A stretch of 64,000 nt of DNA. Source: CAYUZU01 sp964448675 (GTDB lineage Bacteria; Planctomycetota; Phycisphaerae; UBA1845; Fen-1342). The notes beneath the pieces are model-generated. The model had not been told where the DNA came from. It was given only the letters and a program-made list of their open reading frames with translations, and made no database searches. Every line of letters begins with the position of its first letter. Within the stretch, counting starts at the first letter, position 1. Below are positions 18,207-26,756 of the stretch, one piece after another. The translations under genes were made by a program, and so were the position numbers. The stretch covers positions 62,001-126,000 of the forward strand of contig CAYUZU010000004.1 in NCBI GenBank assembly GCA_964448675.1, read 5' to 3'.

Positions 18207-19607
18207 TCAGGTTTCGTGCTTGCTGAACCATACCCCACGCAGCGTCTGGGCCATGATGCGCACGTCCAGGCCGAGGCTCCAGTTGCGGATATAGTGCACA
18301 TCGTGCTGCACGCGCTTGCGGATGGAGGTGTCGCCACGCAAGCCCCGCACCTGGGCGAAGCCGGTCATGCCGGCCTTCATCTTGTGGCGCAGCATGTAGT
18401 TGGGGATCTCACGCTTGAACTCTTCGATGAACTCCGGCCGCTCGGGCCGCGGTCCGACCAGCGACATCTGGCCCGCCAGCACGTTGAAGAGGTTCGGCAG
18501 CTCGTCGAGGCTGGTCCGCCGCAGAAAACGCCCGATCGGCGTGCGGCGCGGGTCGTCGGGGGTGGACCAGCCGGGGCCGGTCTTCTCGGCGTCGGGGACC
18601 ATGGTGCGAAACTTGATCAGGTCGAACTCGCGTCCGTCGAACCCCATGCGCCGCTGGCGATAGAACACCGGCCCGGGCGAAGTGAGCTTGATCGCGGCGG
18701 CGATGACCAGCATCGGCAGGCCCGCGACGAGCAGGCACACACTGCCGACGGCGACGTCGAAGGACCGCTTGAGAAGCGCGTTCGAGCCGTAGAGCGGCGT
18801 CTGACGCAGCGAGAGGATCGGCACGCCGTCGAGCTTCGACACGTCCGGCTTCATATTGAAGCTGGGGTTGATATCGGGCACCAGGCGTACGTCGGCCATG
18901 GACGTCTGCAGCGCTGCGAGCACCTCGCTGGTGTGTTCGGTCAGGTGCGCGGGCAGCGCGACGAATACGGCGTCGACCGGCTGCTCCTCGACGATTTCGC
19001 GCAGCCGCGGCAGGGCCCCGTACACGGGCAACCCGCGGATGTCGCGCGTTCCCTCGTGCTCGTCGACGAAGTAGCGGACGTCGATGCCGGTCCAGCTGTT
19101 GCGGCGCAGGGCCTGGTGCAGTCGCTGGGCCGTGCGGCCGCTGCCGATGATGGCGGCGCTGCGCCGATTCCAGCCGTAGCGGCGCAGCTGCCGCAGTGCC
19201 AGCCGCATGGCGAAGCGGAACAGGGCAAAGCAGGTGGTGCCGATGACGGCGTACGTGGCAATGAATTGGCGCGAGATCTTGTTGGTGTGCGGCAGCGCGT
19301 AGTCGATGAGGATGACGACGACGACCGCGACGACGAAGGCCTTGAATACGTCGCGGGTTTCCCGCAGCAGGCGCTCGCTGCGCCGCGGGCGATAGAGCCG
19401 CACGCGATAGAAGATGATCAGGTGAGCCAGCACGACAACGGGCAGCATCGGCAGGAACTTGTCGCCGAGCTCGGGCACGCCCTTGGCGGGGTCGACCGGC
19501 AAGTAACTGAAGCGGATCCAGTAACTCGCGAGCCAGGCGGTACAGATCGCCAGCGCGTCGGCAATCAGCAGGCCGCAGATCATCACCTGGCTGTTCTGTT
19601 TGAGCAT
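18207..19607 (-). CDS. Undecaprenyl-phosphate sugar phosphotransferase (WcaJ-type)
   Basis: A 466-residue membrane enzyme that initiates exopolysaccharide repeat-unit synthesis by transferring a hexose-1-phosphate to undecaprenyl phosphate. Four or five transmembrane helices lie in the first 150 residues, a Rossmann-like cytoplasmic domain (A-A-I-I-G-S-G-R-T-A) near 150-260, one more hydrophobic segment at about 285-310, and the bacterial sugar transferase domain to the end. Diagnostic motifs are Y-R-Q-R-R-M-G-F, K-F-R-T-M, R-R-T-S-L-D-E-L-P-N-L-F-N-V and S-L-V-G-P-R-P. The sugar cannot be told. No other polysaccharide-assembly genes are adjacent. Confidence 0.9.
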   Translation of the reverse strand: MLKQNSQVMICGLLIADALAICTAWLASYWIRFSYLPVDPAKGVPELGDKFLPMLPVVVLAHLIIFYRVRLYRPRRSERLLRETRDVFKAFVVAVVVVILIDYALPHTNKISRQFIATYAVIGTTCFALFRFAMRLALRQLRRYGWNRRSAAIIGSGRTAQRLHQALRRNSWTGIDVRYFVDEHEGTRDIRGLPVYGALPRLREIVEEQPVDAVFVALPAHLTEHTSEVLAALQTSMADVRLVPDINPSFNMKPDVSKLDGVPILSLRQTPLYGSNALLKRSFDVAVGSVCLLVAGLPMLVIAAAIKLTSPGPVFYRQRRMGFDGREFDLIKFRTMVPDAEKTGPGWSTPDDPRRTPIGRFLRRTSLDELPNLFNVLAGQMSLVGPRPERPEFIEEFKREIPNYMLRHKMKAGMTGFAQVRGLRGDTSIRKRVQHDVHYIRNWSLGLDVRIMAQTLRGVWFSKHET

Positions 19608-19645
19608 GGGCGCTCCCTGCCTCAGACCAAGGGCATTGCAACCTA

Positions 19646-21523
19646 TTATGCCCGCGACGGGGAAGGACGTGAAGTGTCCCGCGACTGCTCGTCGACCTCC
19701 CGCGCCCGGTCGGCCGGAATCAGGCTCACCAGGGTCTGGTCGGGCTTGGGCTCGCTGGTCTGGTCGGCCGTGCGCACGTGCAGCCGCCCGGTCTCGGCAA
19801 TGACGAAAAGCGGAATCGCGTCAGGACCGTACAGGCGGCGGAAGGCCGTGTAGTCGAATTCCTCGGTCAGGTGGGTCGACTTCACGACGTGGCCGGCATC
19901 CAGCAGCTCATGCAGGCGGCCGCTGTGTGCCTCCTTGCCGAACAGCAGGCGGCCGTGCAGGTGGCGGTCCATGCCGGTACGGCTCTCGCCCGACTCGCGC
20001 GGCGGGAGCTGGAACACGTTGGCGCGGCCGAAAAGCGGCATGAACCGTTGCACGGCGAGCACGTTCACCTCGTCGTTCGGGGTCATGGCGAGGAGCCGGC
20101 CGATACCGCCGAGATCAATCTCCTCGAGGACATCTTCGGCGAGGACGTTGCCGTGGTGGGTGTTGAGGCCGGCCATCCTGGCGGCCGCCGTCTCGCCCCG
20201 GTTGGTGTCGACCAGCGTGACGCGGAACTTGTGATCCTTCAGGATCGCGCCGATCTCGCGCGCCAGGCGATGGGCGCCGATGAGCAGGACGCCCTGGGGC
20301 CGTGCTTCGGCCAGGCCCAGGCGTTGGCCGACCATGGCGGCGGTCAGCCCGTAGATCAGCACCGTGCCGACGATGGTGATGAACGTCAGCGGCACCAGCA
20401 AGCGGCCCTGTTCATAGCCCTGCGCTTCGAGCTCAATGGCGAAGACCGACGCGACGGCCGCGGCCACGATGCCGCGCGGCGCCATCCACGCGACGAAGCC
20501 CCGCTCGCGCCAGCTCAGCTTCGATCCGTGCGTCGATACCAGCGTGGCCAGGGGCCGGGCGACGAAGATCAGCACCGCAACGAAGGCGAGCGCCAGCGGG
20601 CCGATGCCGCCCAGGTCGTCGAACTTCAGCCGGGCGGCGAGCAGAATGAACAGCGCCGAGATCAGGAAGACGCGCAGGTTCTCCTTGAACTCGCGGATGT
20701 GCCTGACGTCGGCCCAGCGCTGGTTGGCCAACGCGATGCCCATCACCGTGACTGCGAACAGGCCCGCCTCGGCCTGGGCCAGATTGGACAGGGCGAACAC
20801 GGCGCAGACCAGGAACAGCGTCACCGCATTGTGCAGGAACTCCGGCAGCCAGAACCGGGCCATCGCCAGCGTCAGCACGCCGGCGGCCAGCAGCCCCAGC
20901 CCGCCGCCGACGAATACCGTCTTGGCCAGCGCCATGGCGATGTGCAGCGGGGCGCGGAGCTCGGGATCGGCAAAGAGGACCTCGAACGCGATGACCGTGA
21001 CCAGGGCGCCGACCGGGTCGATCACGATGCCCTCCCACTTGAGCACCGGGCCGACGTGGCCCGTCGGACGCACGTGCCGCAGTAGCGGGAGGATCACCGT
21101 TGGCCCGGTTACGATCACGACCGCGCCGAGGAGAACCGCCAGGCGGAGGTCCAGGCCCAGGATCCAGTAGGCGGCCGCCGCCGCGACAATCCACGTGACG
21201 CCCGCGCCGATCGTCACCAGGTTGCGCACGACATGGCCGGTCGCCCGCAGCTCGCGGAAGTTGAGGGTCAGGCCGCCCTCGAACAGGATCACGCCGACCG
21301 ACAGCGACACCAGCGGCAGCAGCAGCTCACCGAAAAGATGGTCGGGGTCGAGCGAGGGGAAGTCGGCCGGGAGCAGCTCGCGTGCCAGCGGGCCGGCGGC
21401 GAAGCCGAACAGCAGCAGCAGCAGAATGGACGGCAGCCGCAGCTGCCAGGCCAGCCACTGCGCACCGCCGCCGAGGGCGATGACGACGACCAGCTCGATC
21501 AGGATGGCCTTTTCCGACGGCAC
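19646..21523 (-). CDS. CPA-family Na+/H+ (or K+/H+) antiporter with C-terminal TrkA-N domain
   Basis: A 625-residue monovalent cation:proton antiporter. About 12-13 hydrophobic helices occupy residues 1-400, including G-V-I-L-F-E-G-G-L-T-L, V-I-V-T-G-P-T-V and W-E-G-I-V-I-D-P-V-G-A, which carry the polar and Asp residues used for ion binding in NhaP-type proteins. Residues about 410-510 form an NAD-binding TrkA-N-like domain (V-L-L-I-G-A-H-R-L-A, T-L-V-D-T-N), followed by a short regulatory tail. The start is GTG at 21523, preceded by GGGAGG. It ends 38 bases before the sugar transferase start, so the two may share a transcript. Confidence 0.88.
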   Translation of the reverse strand: MPSEKAILIELVVVIALGGGAQWLAWQLRLPSILLLLLFGFAAGPLARELLPADFPSLDPDHLFGELLLPLVSLSVGVILFEGGLTLNFRELRATGHVVRNLVTIGAGVTWIVAAAAAYWILGLDLRLAVLLGAVVIVTGPTVILPLLRHVRPTGHVGPVLKWEGIVIDPVGALVTVIAFEVLFADPELRAPLHIAMALAKTVFVGGGLGLLAAGVLTLAMARFWLPEFLHNAVTLFLVCAVFALSNLAQAEAGLFAVTVMGIALANQRWADVRHIREFKENLRVFLISALFILLAARLKFDDLGGIGPLALAFVAVLIFVARPLATLVSTHGSKLSWRERGFVAWMAPRGIVAAAVASVFAIELEAQGYEQGRLLVPLTFITIVGTVLIYGLTAAMVGQRLGLAEARPQGVLLIGAHRLAREIGAILKDHKFRVTLVDTNRGETAAARMAGLNTHHGNVLAEDVLEEIDLGGIGRLLAMTPNDEVNVLAVQRFMPLFGRANVFQLPPRESGESRTGMDRHLHGRLLFGKEAHSGRLHELLDAGHVVKSTHLTEEFDYTAFRRLYGPDAIPLFVIAETGRLHVRTADQTSEPKPDQTLVSLIPADRAREVDEQSRDTSRPSPSRA

Positions 21524-21626
21524 GCGACCTCCCGCGCGGTTTCAGCGGTTCATGATGAGACGGATTGTACGCGTGCGAGCGCAAGAGCGGAAATGCCGGG
21601 CGGCCCGAGGGCGGCGGAATCCTCGA

Positions 21627-23057
21627 TCAGGCGTGCTCGATGTCGGTGTGGCGTGAGATCTCCGTATTGACGGTGCACAGGTCTTTGGCGCTGAGTTCGT
21701 GGACATCGTCGTGGCCGGTGAGCCGGGCGAAGTGGCCCAGCTCTTCACCGCACACGCGCAGGAAGTTGGCGACGCGCTCGGCCGATTTCTCGACATCGAG
21801 CCGGGTGCGCAGCTCCGGATCCTGGGTGGCGATACCGAGGGGGCACTTGCCGGTATGGCATACGCGGTACTGCTGGCAGCCGACCGCCATCATGGCGGCG
21901 GTACCGATCGCGACTGCATCCGCGCCGAGGGCCAAAGCCTTGGCGAAATCGGCGGACACGCGCAGCCCGCCGGTGATCACCAGGGAGACGTCCTTGGCGC
22001 CGACCTTGTCGAGGTATTTGCGGGCGCGGCACAGGGCGAAGATGGTCGGGACTGACGTGGCGGCCTTGATGTACTTCGGCGCGGCGCCGGTGGCGCCGGG
22101 ACGACCGTCGATGGTGATGAAGTCCGGCTCGGCGTGCAATGCGACCTTGAGGTCGTCCTCGACGTGGCCGGCGGCGAGCTTGATGCCGATCGGTTTGCCG
22201 CCGGACTTCTCGCGCAGCCAGGCGACCTTCTTCTTGAGGCTGTCCTTGTCACGGATGTCCGCGAAGCGGGCCGGGCTGGTGATGCTCTGGCCGGCGGGGA
22301 AGCCGCGCACGGCGGCGATCTCCTCGGTCACTTTCTCGGCGGGCAGGTGTCCACCGAGGCCGGGCTTGGCGGACTGCCCGATCTTGATCTCGATCGCGGC
22401 GGCGGCCTGGAGGTTCTCGTCGGTCAGGCTATAGCGGTTGGGGACGTATTCGAAGATGTACTTGTGCGCCGCTGCCAGGGATTCGGGCAGGATGCCGCCC
22501 TCGCCCGAGCACATGGCGGTCTGGACTGCGGCGCTGCCGCGCGCCAATGAGAGCTTGGCTTCCTTGGACAGCGCACCGAACGACATGTGCGTGACGTAGA
22601 CCGGCAGCTCGATCTCCAGCGGCTGCGCGGCGCGGCGCCCGATGACCGTGCGCAGATTGACCGGCTCGTCCTCGTTGAGGGGCAGCCGCGCGAGCTGCGC
22701 GCCTTTGAAGAGGATGTCATTCCACGAAACGGCCGGGAGCGGCGTGTGCATCGGCTCGGTGATCGACGCGCCGGTGACGGCCATGCGGTGGATGTCGGCC
22801 ATCGCGGTCTCGCGCTCGTCGCTGGTGCGGGCCCACTGGGCGAGGTAGTCGGCCAAGCCGGCATCGGTATCGTCCGGTGCGGCGGGTGTTTCGGCGGCCG
22901 GCGCCGCAGTCAGGGCGGTGAACTCGGACTTGGCGGCGCCGCAGATCGGGCATTCCCAGTCGTCCGGCAGCTCTTCCCACGGCACGCCTTCGGCCGCGGC
23001 GTCGTAGATGTAGCCACAGATGTTGCATTCCCAGCGCGCAGCCGCCTGATCGGTCAT
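21627..23057 (-). CDS. Rubredoxin-fused FMN-binding glutamate synthase-type protein
   Basis: A 476-residue fusion. Residues 8-50 form a rubredoxin domain (C-N-I-C-G-Y, then C-P-I-C-G-A) with four Fe-binding cysteines. The rest is the FMN-binding synthase domain of glutamate synthase (S-F-G-A-L-S, G-E-G-G, S-I-T-S-P-A-R-F, D-G-R-P-G-A-T-G), with the cysteine triad C-x5-C-x4-C (C-Q-Q-Y-R-V-C-H-T-G-K-C) that holds a 3Fe-4S cluster. No amidotransferase domain is present, as in archaeal-type split enzymes. Rubredoxin could supply electrons to FMN; that is inference. The ATG is preceded by GGAGACC. It lies downstream of rubrerythrin and perR on the same strand, which suggests a redox or oxidative-stress role rather than bulk glutamate synthesis. 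Confidence 0.87.
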   Translation of the reverse strand: MTDQAAARWECNICGYIYDAAAEGVPWEELPDDWECPICGAAKSEFTALTAAPAAETPAAPDDTDAGLADYLAQWARTSDERETAMADIHRMAVTGASITEPMHTPLPAVSWNDILFKGAQLARLPLNEDEPVNLRTVIGRRAAQPLEIELPVYVTHMSFGALSKEAKLSLARGSAAVQTAMCSGEGGILPESLAAAHKYIFEYVPNRYSLTDENLQAAAAIEIKIGQSAKPGLGGHLPAEKVTEEIAAVRGFPAGQSITSPARFADIRDKDSLKKKVAWLREKSGGKPIGIKLAAGHVEDDLKVALHAEPDFITIDGRPGATGAAPKYIKAATSVPTIFALCRARKYLDKVGAKDVSLVITGGLRVSADFAKALALGADAVAIGTAAMMAVGCQQYRVCHTGKCPLGIATQDPELRTRLDVEKSAERVANFLRVCGEELGHFARLTGHDDVHELSAKDLCTVNTEISRHTDIEHA

Positions 23058-23165
23058 GACGATGGTCTCCTGTTTGTGGCCCTCGAGCGGTTTACCTTTC
23101 CTGGCAGCGTCACACGTCCCAGGCCGCGTTCCAGATACGGCCGACGAGCCGCCGGCCGCTACGTT

Positions 23166-23187
23166 CGTCAGGCACGGCGTCCTGACG
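23166..23187 (-). terminator. Inverted repeat between rubrerythrin and rubredoxin-synthase genes
   Basis: CGTCAGG and CCTGACG form a perfect 7-bp stem with an 8-base loop, 23 bases after the rubrerythrin stop. No T-run follows, so it could be a weak terminator or RNA-processing hairpin that sets different expression levels of the two genes. Confidence 0.35.
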
Positions 23188-23209
23188 CTACAGCATCGCG
23201 GCGATCGGA

Positions 23210-23707
23210 TTAGAGCTGGACGAACTTCTCGCCCTTGGTGCTGCAGATGGGGCAGGCGTCGGGGGCCTGGCCGAACTCGATGTGGCCACAGACGGGGCAG
23301 AGGTAGATTTCACCGACGTCGAGGTCCTTGCCCTGCTGCACGGCCTTGAGGGCCTGCTCGTAGAGCTTGGCATGGACGGCCTCGGCCTTGGCGGCGAAGT
23401 TGAACATGCGCTTGGCCTTGTGTCCTTCGCTTTCGGCCTGCGTGATCATGGGCGGGTACATTTCCTCGTGCTCGTAGGTCTCGCCCTGCATCGCATCCTT
23501 GAGGTTCTCGGCGGTCGACTGCACACCGTCCATGGCCTTCAGGTGGCCCATGGCGTGGATGGTTTCCGCCTCGGCCGCTGTGCGGAACAGCTTAGCGACG
23601 TTGGGGAAGCCGTCCTTGCTGGCTTGCTCGGCGTAGGCGAGGTACTTGCGATTGGCCTGGCTCTCGCCGGCGAAAGCTTCCTTGAGGTTGTCCTGTGTGC
23701 TGGCCAC
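23210..23707 (-). CDS. rbr: Rubrerythrin
   Basis: A 165-residue non-haem diiron peroxidase that reduces hydrogen peroxide. The four-helix bundle carries the ligand motifs E-A-F-A-G-E-S-Q-A-N, A-E-A-E-T-I-H, Y-E-H-E-E-M-Y and A-E-A-V-H. The C-terminal rubredoxin-like domain has C-P-V-C-G-H and C-P-I-C-S. The bundle-then-rubredoxin order is that of classical rubrerythrin. The start is GTG at 23707, preceded by GGAGGA. It lies 62 bases downstream of the perR-like gene on the same strand, so it is probably in the PerR regulon. Confidence 0.95.
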   Translation of the reverse strand: MASTQDNLKEAFAGESQANRKYLAYAEQASKDGFPNVAKLFRTAAEAETIHAMGHLKAMDGVQSTAENLKDAMQGETYEHEEMYPPMITQAESEGHKAKRMFNFAAKAEAVHAKLYEQALKAVQQGKDLDVGEIYLCPVCGHIEFGQAPDACPICSTKGEKFVQL

Positions 23708-23769
23708 GATTGTGTCCTCCGGTGGATCAGGTTCATTGCGGTCAAAAACACGTCATTGCGGCTTCTGCG

Positions 23770-24306
23770 TCATGGCGACCGCCGGCGCCGCGGGGTGCCT
23801 TTCTTCTGCGTGGACTTGCGGACGCGACCGGTTTTCGGCCGGGCGGTGCGTGACTGCGATCCTCTGGCGCGCCGGCATGCCGCGCAGATGCCGGTGAAAT
23901 GGATCGAGAAATCCCGAATTTCGAACGAATGAGGCCGGCCGTGCGGCAGCTTGATGACGGCGTCGAACTCGCTGTCCGGCAAGTCGATCAGGCGATCGCA
24001 CTGGAGGCAGACCAGGTGATGGTGGCGCTGCGTTGCGGGATCAAAACGAACGGCCGCTCCGGGCGAAGACGCCTTGGTGATCGAGCCGAGTTCGACGAGT
24101 GTGTCAAGGACGCGGTAGACCGTCGTGCGCGAGACCCCCGGCAGGTGTTGCTGGACGTCCTCGTAGACCTGGTCGGCGGTCGGGTGGTCCTTGCGGCCCA
24201 AAACCAGCTCCAAGATGCGGCGGCGCTGCACTGTCAGCGCCAAACCGCGCTCACGGCAGAGGGCCTCGAATTGCTGCAAACGCTCCCGCTTGTCGTCGGG
24301 GCTCAT
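23770..24306 (-). CDS. perR: Fur/PerR-family transcriptional repressor
   Basis: A 178-residue metal-dependent regulator. The winged helix lies at about residues 8-85 (L-T-V-Q-R-R-R-I-L-E-L, H-P-T-A-D-Q-V-Y, S-R-T-T-V-Y-R-V-L). The metal region follows with H-H-H-L-V-C-L-Q-C and a second C-A-A-C pair, forming the structural zinc site. A basic Arg/Lys-rich tail of about 35 residues is unusual for the family. PerR rather than Fur is favoured because rubrerythrin follows directly. ATG at 24306 is preferred over an upstream start that would overlap the promoter. The promoter carries a perfect inverted repeat over its -10, consistent with autoregulation. Confidence 0.88.
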   Translation of the reverse strand: MSPDDKRERLQQFEALCRERGLALTVQRRRILELVLGRKDHPTADQVYEDVQQHLPGVSRTTVYRVLDTLVELGSITKASSPGAAVRFDPATQRHHHLVCLQCDRLIDLPDSEFDAVIKLPHGRPHSFEIRDFSIHFTGICAACRRARGSQSRTARPKTGRVRKSTQKKGTPRRRRSP

Positions 24307-24319
24307 GAAGGGTCTCCGG

Positions 24320-24353
24320 TTGGTATAATGTACCAAACAATAGCGATTGTCAA
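24320..24353 (-). promoter_or_regulatory. perR promoter with operator-like palindrome over the -10
   Basis: On the minus strand a consensus -35 TTGACA (24353-24348), a 17-base spacer and CATTAT (24330-24325) form a promoter. A perfect 17-base palindrome, TTGGTA-CATTA-TACCAA (24320-24336), covers the -10 and lies 14 bases before the ATG. Fur-family regulators commonly bind such short AT-containing palindromes and repress their own genes. Confidence 0.68.
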
Positions 24354-24418
24354 ATATTGTTACCCACTTTCGGGCTATATCAGACAGATTCCGGGTGCGT
24401 CAGGCGGCGTGGTGGCGT

Positions 24419-25183
24419 TCAGCCGGTGCGCGGCGGGTACGTCGGCTGTGACCACGGCGCCGCGAGGTCGGCGAAGTGTGCCAGCGGGTCGCGCATGGGC
24501 ACCGCATGCGGCAGGGCGAACAGCTCGCCATAGGCGAAGCCGCAGCGCGAGCCGTCGGCCGCGTCGATCGCACGCACGCGGTGCAGCAGGCGTTCGAGTC
24601 GGGTCTCGTCGAACTGCGACTTGTAGCAGGAGATTGCCGCGACCTTCTGGTCGTACACGTCACCAATATCGACGACGAAGCTGGCGGGAAACGTGTGGTG
24701 CTCGGCGGCGATCGCCACCGGCCGGTACCACAGCCAGTCGATGCGGTGGGGTGGCGTGTGGTCGAACCGGTCATCCCACTTGGTGAGCTGGGAATAGAAC
24801 CGCGCTCCCTCGAGGATGAGCTGGGCCTGGTAGTGGTCCGGCGAGGCACCGGGCGTGCGGCCGGCCATGCCGACGACGATCCGCGGGCGATAGCGCCGAA
24901 AGACCGTGGCAACGGCATAACGGGCCGCAGGGCCGTCCATGAGCTCGCGATTGGGCAGCGACAGGATCTCGAGGTGTTTGACACCGAGCACGTCGGCCGC
25001 GGCCAGCAGTTCGGTGCGCCGGACTTCGGGCGTGCCGCGCGGGGTGGGTTCGCCGTCGGTCATGTGGACGACGCCGACCTTGTGGCCGAGCTTGATGAGC
25101 TTGGCGATCGTGCCGCCGCAGGTGATCTCGAGATCATCCGGGTGCGGCATGGCGAAGACGATGTCCAGTTTCGTCGTGGACAA
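24419..25183 (-). CDS. PIG-L/LmbE-family deacetylase
   Basis: A 254-residue zinc-dependent N-deacetylase of the PIG-L family, which removes acetyl groups from N-acetylglucosamine-type substrates. The metal-binding motif P-H-P-D-D is at residues 13-17, the G-G-T and T-D-G-E segments follow, and a Ser-Pro-Asp-His motif (A-S-P-D-H-Y-Q-A) near 118 supplies the remaining ligand histidine. No signal peptide, so it is cytoplasmic. The start is TTG at 25183, preceded by AAAGGAG. It follows the efflux adaptor gene by 29 bases and is probably the last gene of that operon. The substrate is unknown. Confidence 0.88.
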   Translation of the reverse strand: MSTTKLDIVFAMPHPDDLEITCGGTIAKLIKLGHKVGVVHMTDGEPTPRGTPEVRRTELLAAADVLGVKHLEILSLPNRELMDGPAARYAVATVFRRYRPRIVVGMAGRTPGASPDHYQAQLILEGARFYSQLTKWDDRFDHTPPHRIDWLWYRPVAIAAEHHTFPASFVVDIGDVYDQKVAAISCYKSQFDETRLERLLHRVRAIDAADGSRCGFAYGELFALPHAVPMRDPLAHFADLAAPWSQPTYPPRTG

Positions 25184-25212
25184 GCGGTGCTCCTTTCGGT
25201 GTCGCGGGCCGG

Positions 25213-26550
25213 TCAGTGCTGCTGCTGGATGGCCACGTGCATGCCGGCGGTGATGTCCTTGGCGGGCTGTGCCAGCACGTGCGCATCGGCCTGCAGACCG
25301 TCGATGATCTGGGCCCGGCGATCGTTCATCAAGCCGACGGTGACGGATTGTAGCCGGGTGGTGCCCTCCGCGACGGTCATGACCTGCCAGGTGCCCTCCT
25401 TGCTGCGGAAGAGCGCGGTCCGCGGCAGCGTCAGCGCATCCTGGGCCTCGTCGTGATAGATGCGCACGTGCACGCGATAGGCGACGCCGAGGCGGGCCGG
25501 GCGCTGATCGAGCTTGACGGCGACTTTCACGCGCTGTTGCTCGACACCCAGCGAGCTGACTTCCTCGAAGCCGGCCGGGTAGACACGCAACACGCGGCCG
25601 GACAACGGCCCGTCCGGGATGCCTTCGCCGTAGACGTCGACCGGGTCTGCGGGCCGAATCTGCATGGCGCGCTCGGTCAGGATCTCGGCGATGACCTCGA
25701 TCTGGTCGAGGTCGCCGACGGTCAGCAGCGGTGTGCCGGCGGGCAGGTACTGGCGCCGGGTGTTGTGCCGCGCGAGCACGACGCCGTCGCTGGGAGAGCG
25801 AATGGCCTCGGCGCGCTGCAGGTTGCGCTGCTCGATCTGCAACGCGGCGCGGGCCTCTTCGAGCTGTTGCTGGTACTCTTCGGCGTCGAACCGCTTGCGG
25901 TCGATGTAGTCGCGGATGAACTTGGGGCCGATGTGGCTGACGGCCTCGATCGTCTTGAGCGCTTCGAGCTCCAGCACGTCGCTCTGATACTCGGCCTCGG
26001 CTTTGCGGTACTCCATCTGCGCGCGGCGCAGCTCGTGCTCGGTCGCAGAGTCCTGCTCGATCAGGCCGCGGATGCGTTCGAGCTCGGACAAGGCGAAATC
26101 GCGCACCGCATCGAACGCCTTGAGCTTGGCTTCGGCGGCGGCGACCGTTTCGTGGATGGCCTCGACTGTCGCTTGCGTCTCGACCAGCGCGTTCTCCTCC
26201 AGGCGGTGGTCGGCGGTGCGGCGCAGCCTGGTTTCCAGCACGTCGATGCGTTGCTGGGCCTGGTTGACGCGGTCGGCCAGATCAGCGGTGTCGAGCCGCG
26301 CGACCACCTGGTTCCTGGTGACCGGGTCGCCTTCGCGCAGGGGGATGGGCTCGAGCCAGCCGGCGATGGGCATCGCGATCAGGTGGTCGTGGGGCAGCTC
26401 GGTGACCGCCTGCTCCTCGACGTAGGCACGGATCGTGGTGATCTCGGGCGTGATGACCGTGACGGTGGCGTCCGGCTGCAATGCGCCACAGATGATCGCC
26501 GCGACCGCAATGAGGACGATGCCGATAAGCACCCACCAGCCGATCTTCAT
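25213..26550 (-). CDS. HlyD/MacA-type periplasmic adaptor of an ABC efflux system
   Basis: A 445-residue membrane-fusion protein. One N-terminal transmembrane helix (I-G-I-V-L-I-A-V-A-A-I-I, about residues 5-25) anchors it. A split lipoyl-like domain (M-P-I-A-G-W-L-E-P-I-P-L-R-E-G-D and I-R-S-P-S-D-G-V-V-L-A-R) encloses a long coiled coil at about 90-240, followed by beta-barrel and membrane-proximal domains. It lies downstream of an ABC ATPase and an FtsX-type permease on the same strand, matching MacAB-type three-part systems. A 206-base repeat-bearing gap separates it from the permease gene. No outer-membrane TolC-like gene is nearby. Confidence 0.87.
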   Translation of the reverse strand: MKIGWWVLIGIVLIAVAAIICGALQPDATVTVITPEITTIRAYVEEQAVTELPHDHLIAMPIAGWLEPIPLREGDPVTRNQVVARLDTADLADRVNQAQQRIDVLETRLRRTADHRLEENALVETQATVEAIHETVAAAEAKLKAFDAVRDFALSELERIRGLIEQDSATEHELRRAQMEYRKAEAEYQSDVLELEALKTIEAVSHIGPKFIRDYIDRKRFDAEEYQQQLEEARAALQIEQRNLQRAEAIRSPSDGVVLARHNTRRQYLPAGTPLLTVGDLDQIEVIAEILTERAMQIRPADPVDVYGEGIPDGPLSGRVLRVYPAGFEEVSSLGVEQQRVKVAVKLDQRPARLGVAYRVHVRIYHDEAQDALTLPRTALFRSKEGTWQVMTVAEGTTRLQSVTVGLMNDRRAQIIDGLQADAHVLAQPAKDITAGMHVAIQQQH

Positions 26551-26566
26551 GTCGAACCCCTTGGAA

Positions 26567-26594
26567 ATGATCGGTTATCAATGATCGATTATCA
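26567..26594. repeat. Tandem 14-bp direct repeat
   Basis: ATGATCGGTTATCA is followed directly by ATGATCGATTATCA, one mismatch apart. It lies just before the adaptor start codon and abuts the larger composite repeat. Confidence 0.8.
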
Positions 26595-26599
26595 GTGGC

Positions 26600-26728
26600 A
26601 GCTGTCAGCTTTCAGCTCTCAGCCATAAACCGGGGCGGGACGCTGCAGGATACGCGCTGCAGGCTGCCCCGTGGTCAGATCGGCGGGCGGCGTTCACCCT
26701 GCTTTCCGCCGCGCCGTCACTTCTTCCC
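26600..26728 (+). repeat. Composite intergenic repeat, copy A
   Basis: About 129 bases between the permease and adaptor genes align with the reverse complement of 49783-49910 (128 bases). Matching blocks in order are AGCTGTCAGCT with CTCAG-CAT, AAACCGGG, GCTGCAGGA-ACGCG, GGTC-G-TCGGCGG, and GTCACTTC-TCCC. Differences are point changes plus a few short insertions, including one extra 7-base CTTTCAG-type unit. The element holds no reading frame of its own. Confidence 0.72.
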
Positions 26729-26756
26729 GGATCCCGGCCCCCGCTTCCTGCATTCG

